DNA of 64,000 nt, taken from JANXLS01 sp038227045. GTDB lineage: Bacteria > Planctomycetota > SZUA-567 > H5-PLA8. A program made the translations under genes and the position numbers. The stretch spans positions 1 through 64,000 of the forward strand of contig JBBRQD010000007.1 of NCBI GenBank assembly GCA_038227045.1, given 5' to 3'. Positions 62,912-64,000 of the stretch are shown in pieces (within the stretch, counting starts at the first letter, position 1; each line of letters starts with the position of its first letter). The notes beneath the pieces are model-generated. The model was not told the origin of the DNA, did not search any database, and worked only from the letters and a program-made list of their open reading frames with translations.

Positions 62912-64000
62912 TGGTGAATTCAAGCTGTCCGCTCCCTTGCGGTCGCGGTTCTTTAATACGGCCGCGCGGCAGCATCATGATCATCGCCATCGCGACCGTG
63001 CTGATTCTCTCCAGCCTGCTGCTGGTCTTCGTGCGCGAGATGCGCGTCGAGTCGCAGGCCGCGGCCAATCGCGCCTCGGCGCTTCAAGCCGCGGGCATCG
63101 CGCGCGGAGCGATCGCGTACGTCAACAACCATCTGACCAACAACCAGGATCCGATTTCACTCGATACCGAAATGATCTGCGAAGCCAGCCAGTTGGGCGA
63201 CGGCTATTTTTGGATTCTGCGCCCGGACGGAACCGACGAAACCAAGTATGCATTCGGACTTCAAGACGAAGCCTCGAAGCTCAACCTCAACACTGCCACG
63301 TACGATCAGCTTCTGGCGCTCCCAAACATGACCACGGATCTCGCCGCGTCCATCGTCGATTGGCGCGATGCCGACGACAACGTCTCGAATCAAGGCGGCG
63401 CGGAGAGCGAATACTATCAGCAGCTTCAGCCCGATTCGTATTACTGCAAGAACGCGCCGTTTGAAACGCTCGAAGAAATTCTGCTCGTCAAAGGCGCGAC
63501 GAGAGATCTGTTGTATGCAACCGACGCGAATCACAACGGCGTCGTGGACGCGACCGAAAGCGGCGGAAACGCGTCCGTCGGCCTCTCGGGCATCAATGGC
63601 AACGCGCGCTGCGGAATCATGAAGTACCTCACCGTCTATAGCCAGGAAGCCAACACCGACGCCAACGGAAAACCACGCACCAACATCAACACCGCCACGA
63701 TCGCGCAATTGACGCAGCTTTTTGGAAAATACGTCAGCGGTTCGAGGATGACCGAGATTCTGGCCAAGGCACGCACCGCCAAACCCTATCGCAGCATCTT
63801 CGATTTTTATTACAAATTGGGACTGGCTCCCGAAGAATTCAAAAAAGTCGCCGACAAGATTACAATCGATCCGGGAAAAATAATTCAAGGCCGCGTGAAC
63901 GTGAATACCGCGCCAAAGGAAGTGCTGAGCTGCCTGCCAGGATTGGATGCGTCCGATGCAGACGCGCTGGTTGCGCTGCGGACGTCGAGCGGCGCGGATC
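62908..64000 (+). CDS. gspK: Pseudopilin GspK (partial, runs off the window)
   Basis: 365 residues visible without a stop. After a short leader comes 'GSIMIIAIATVLILSSLLLVF' (no E +5, as usual for GspK). Then 'EMRVESQAAANRASALQAAGIARGAIAY' and helix-hairpin-helix-like units with 'LNLNTATYDQLLALPNM' and 'VNVNTAPKEVLSCLPGLD'. There is an acidic calcium-like loop 'DANHNGVVDATES'. GspK caps the pseudopilus with I and J. Start ATG at 62908 or 62911. Confidence 0.9.
   Translation, partial: MMVNSSCPLPCGRGSLIRPRGSIMIIAIATVLILSSLLLVFVREMRVESQAAANRASALQAAGIARGAIAYVNNHLTNNQDPISLDTEMICEASQLGDGYFWILRPDGTDETKYAFGLQDEASKLNLNTATYDQLLALPNMTTDLAASIVDWRDADDNVSNQGGAESEYYQQLQPDSYYCKNAPFETLEEILLVKGATRDLLYATDANHNGVVDATESGGNASVGLSGINGNARCGIMKYLTVYSQEANTDANGKPRTNINTATIAQLTQLFGKYVSGSRMTEILAKARTAKPYRSIFDFYYKLGLAPEEFKKVADKITIDPGKIIQGRVNVNTAPKEVLSCLPGLDASDADALVALRTSSGAD

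Overview
GC-rich chromosomal window from a diderm (Gram-negative) bacterium. The gene content fits a PVC-type lineage (Planctomycetota, Verrucomicrobiota or a neighbouring candidate phylum) better than a proteobacterium. Reasons are ResB/CcsA (system II) cytochrome c maturation, a stand-alone LigD phosphoesterase-like protein, large Ser/Thr kinases, BatA/VWA proteins, kelch/PKD surface proteins, GH99-like hydrolases and many intergenic palindromic repeats. The phylum is inferred, not shown. I saw no rRNA or tRNA gene, CRISPR array or intact insertion sequence; only a possible transposase tail lies at the extreme left edge.

Layout. 0-4 kb: a minus-strand cluster of two radical SAM/SPASM proteins resembling AhbC and AhbD of the siroheme-dependent heme pathway, with a frameshifted PIN-domain gene and a small partner between them. 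4-10 kb: two divergent exported proteins (PKD; 14 kelch repeats plus two PKD domains) that share a homologous C-terminal domain. 10-20 kb: the most striking locus. Three tandem paralogues each join a TonB-like transmembrane anchor to a squalene-cyclase/prenyltransferase-type alpha-alpha toroid. They are followed by ExbB and two tandem pairs of divergent ExbD proteins, then an anchored protein of unknown function. 20-30 kb: NadD, TsaB, MurJ, a GT4 glycosyltransferase, and the ResB/CcsA pair with an enlarged ResB. 30-45 kb: mostly housekeeping and small accessory genes (LigD PE-like, PHP phosphoesterase, HbpS-like, methyltransferase, MsbA-like ABC exporter, TyrS with an altered HIGH motif, dGTPase-like, thioredoxin, MazF-type toxin-antitoxin pair, LigA, SpoIIE-type phosphatase). 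45-54 kb: GH99-like hydrolase, BatA/VWA protein, large Ser/Thr kinase, RNase Z, Nfu. 54-64 kb: ECF sigma factor, zinc anti-sigma factor, two LTxxQ-like periplasmic proteins, then a type II secretion operon (gspE-F-G-G'-H-I-J-K) that runs off the window.

How they fit. The 10-20 kb module looks like an energised cell-envelope machine. ExbB/ExbD would couple proton flow to a TonB-like segment whose usual periplasmic domain is replaced by a toroid. The duplicated ExbD pairs and three toroid paralogues suggest diversification by tandem duplication and gene conversion. The sigma/anti-sigma/LTxxQ unit beside the secretion operon suggests envelope-stress control of that region. Several families of short palindromic repeats sit between genes throughout; one copy was duplicated together with its ExbD pair.
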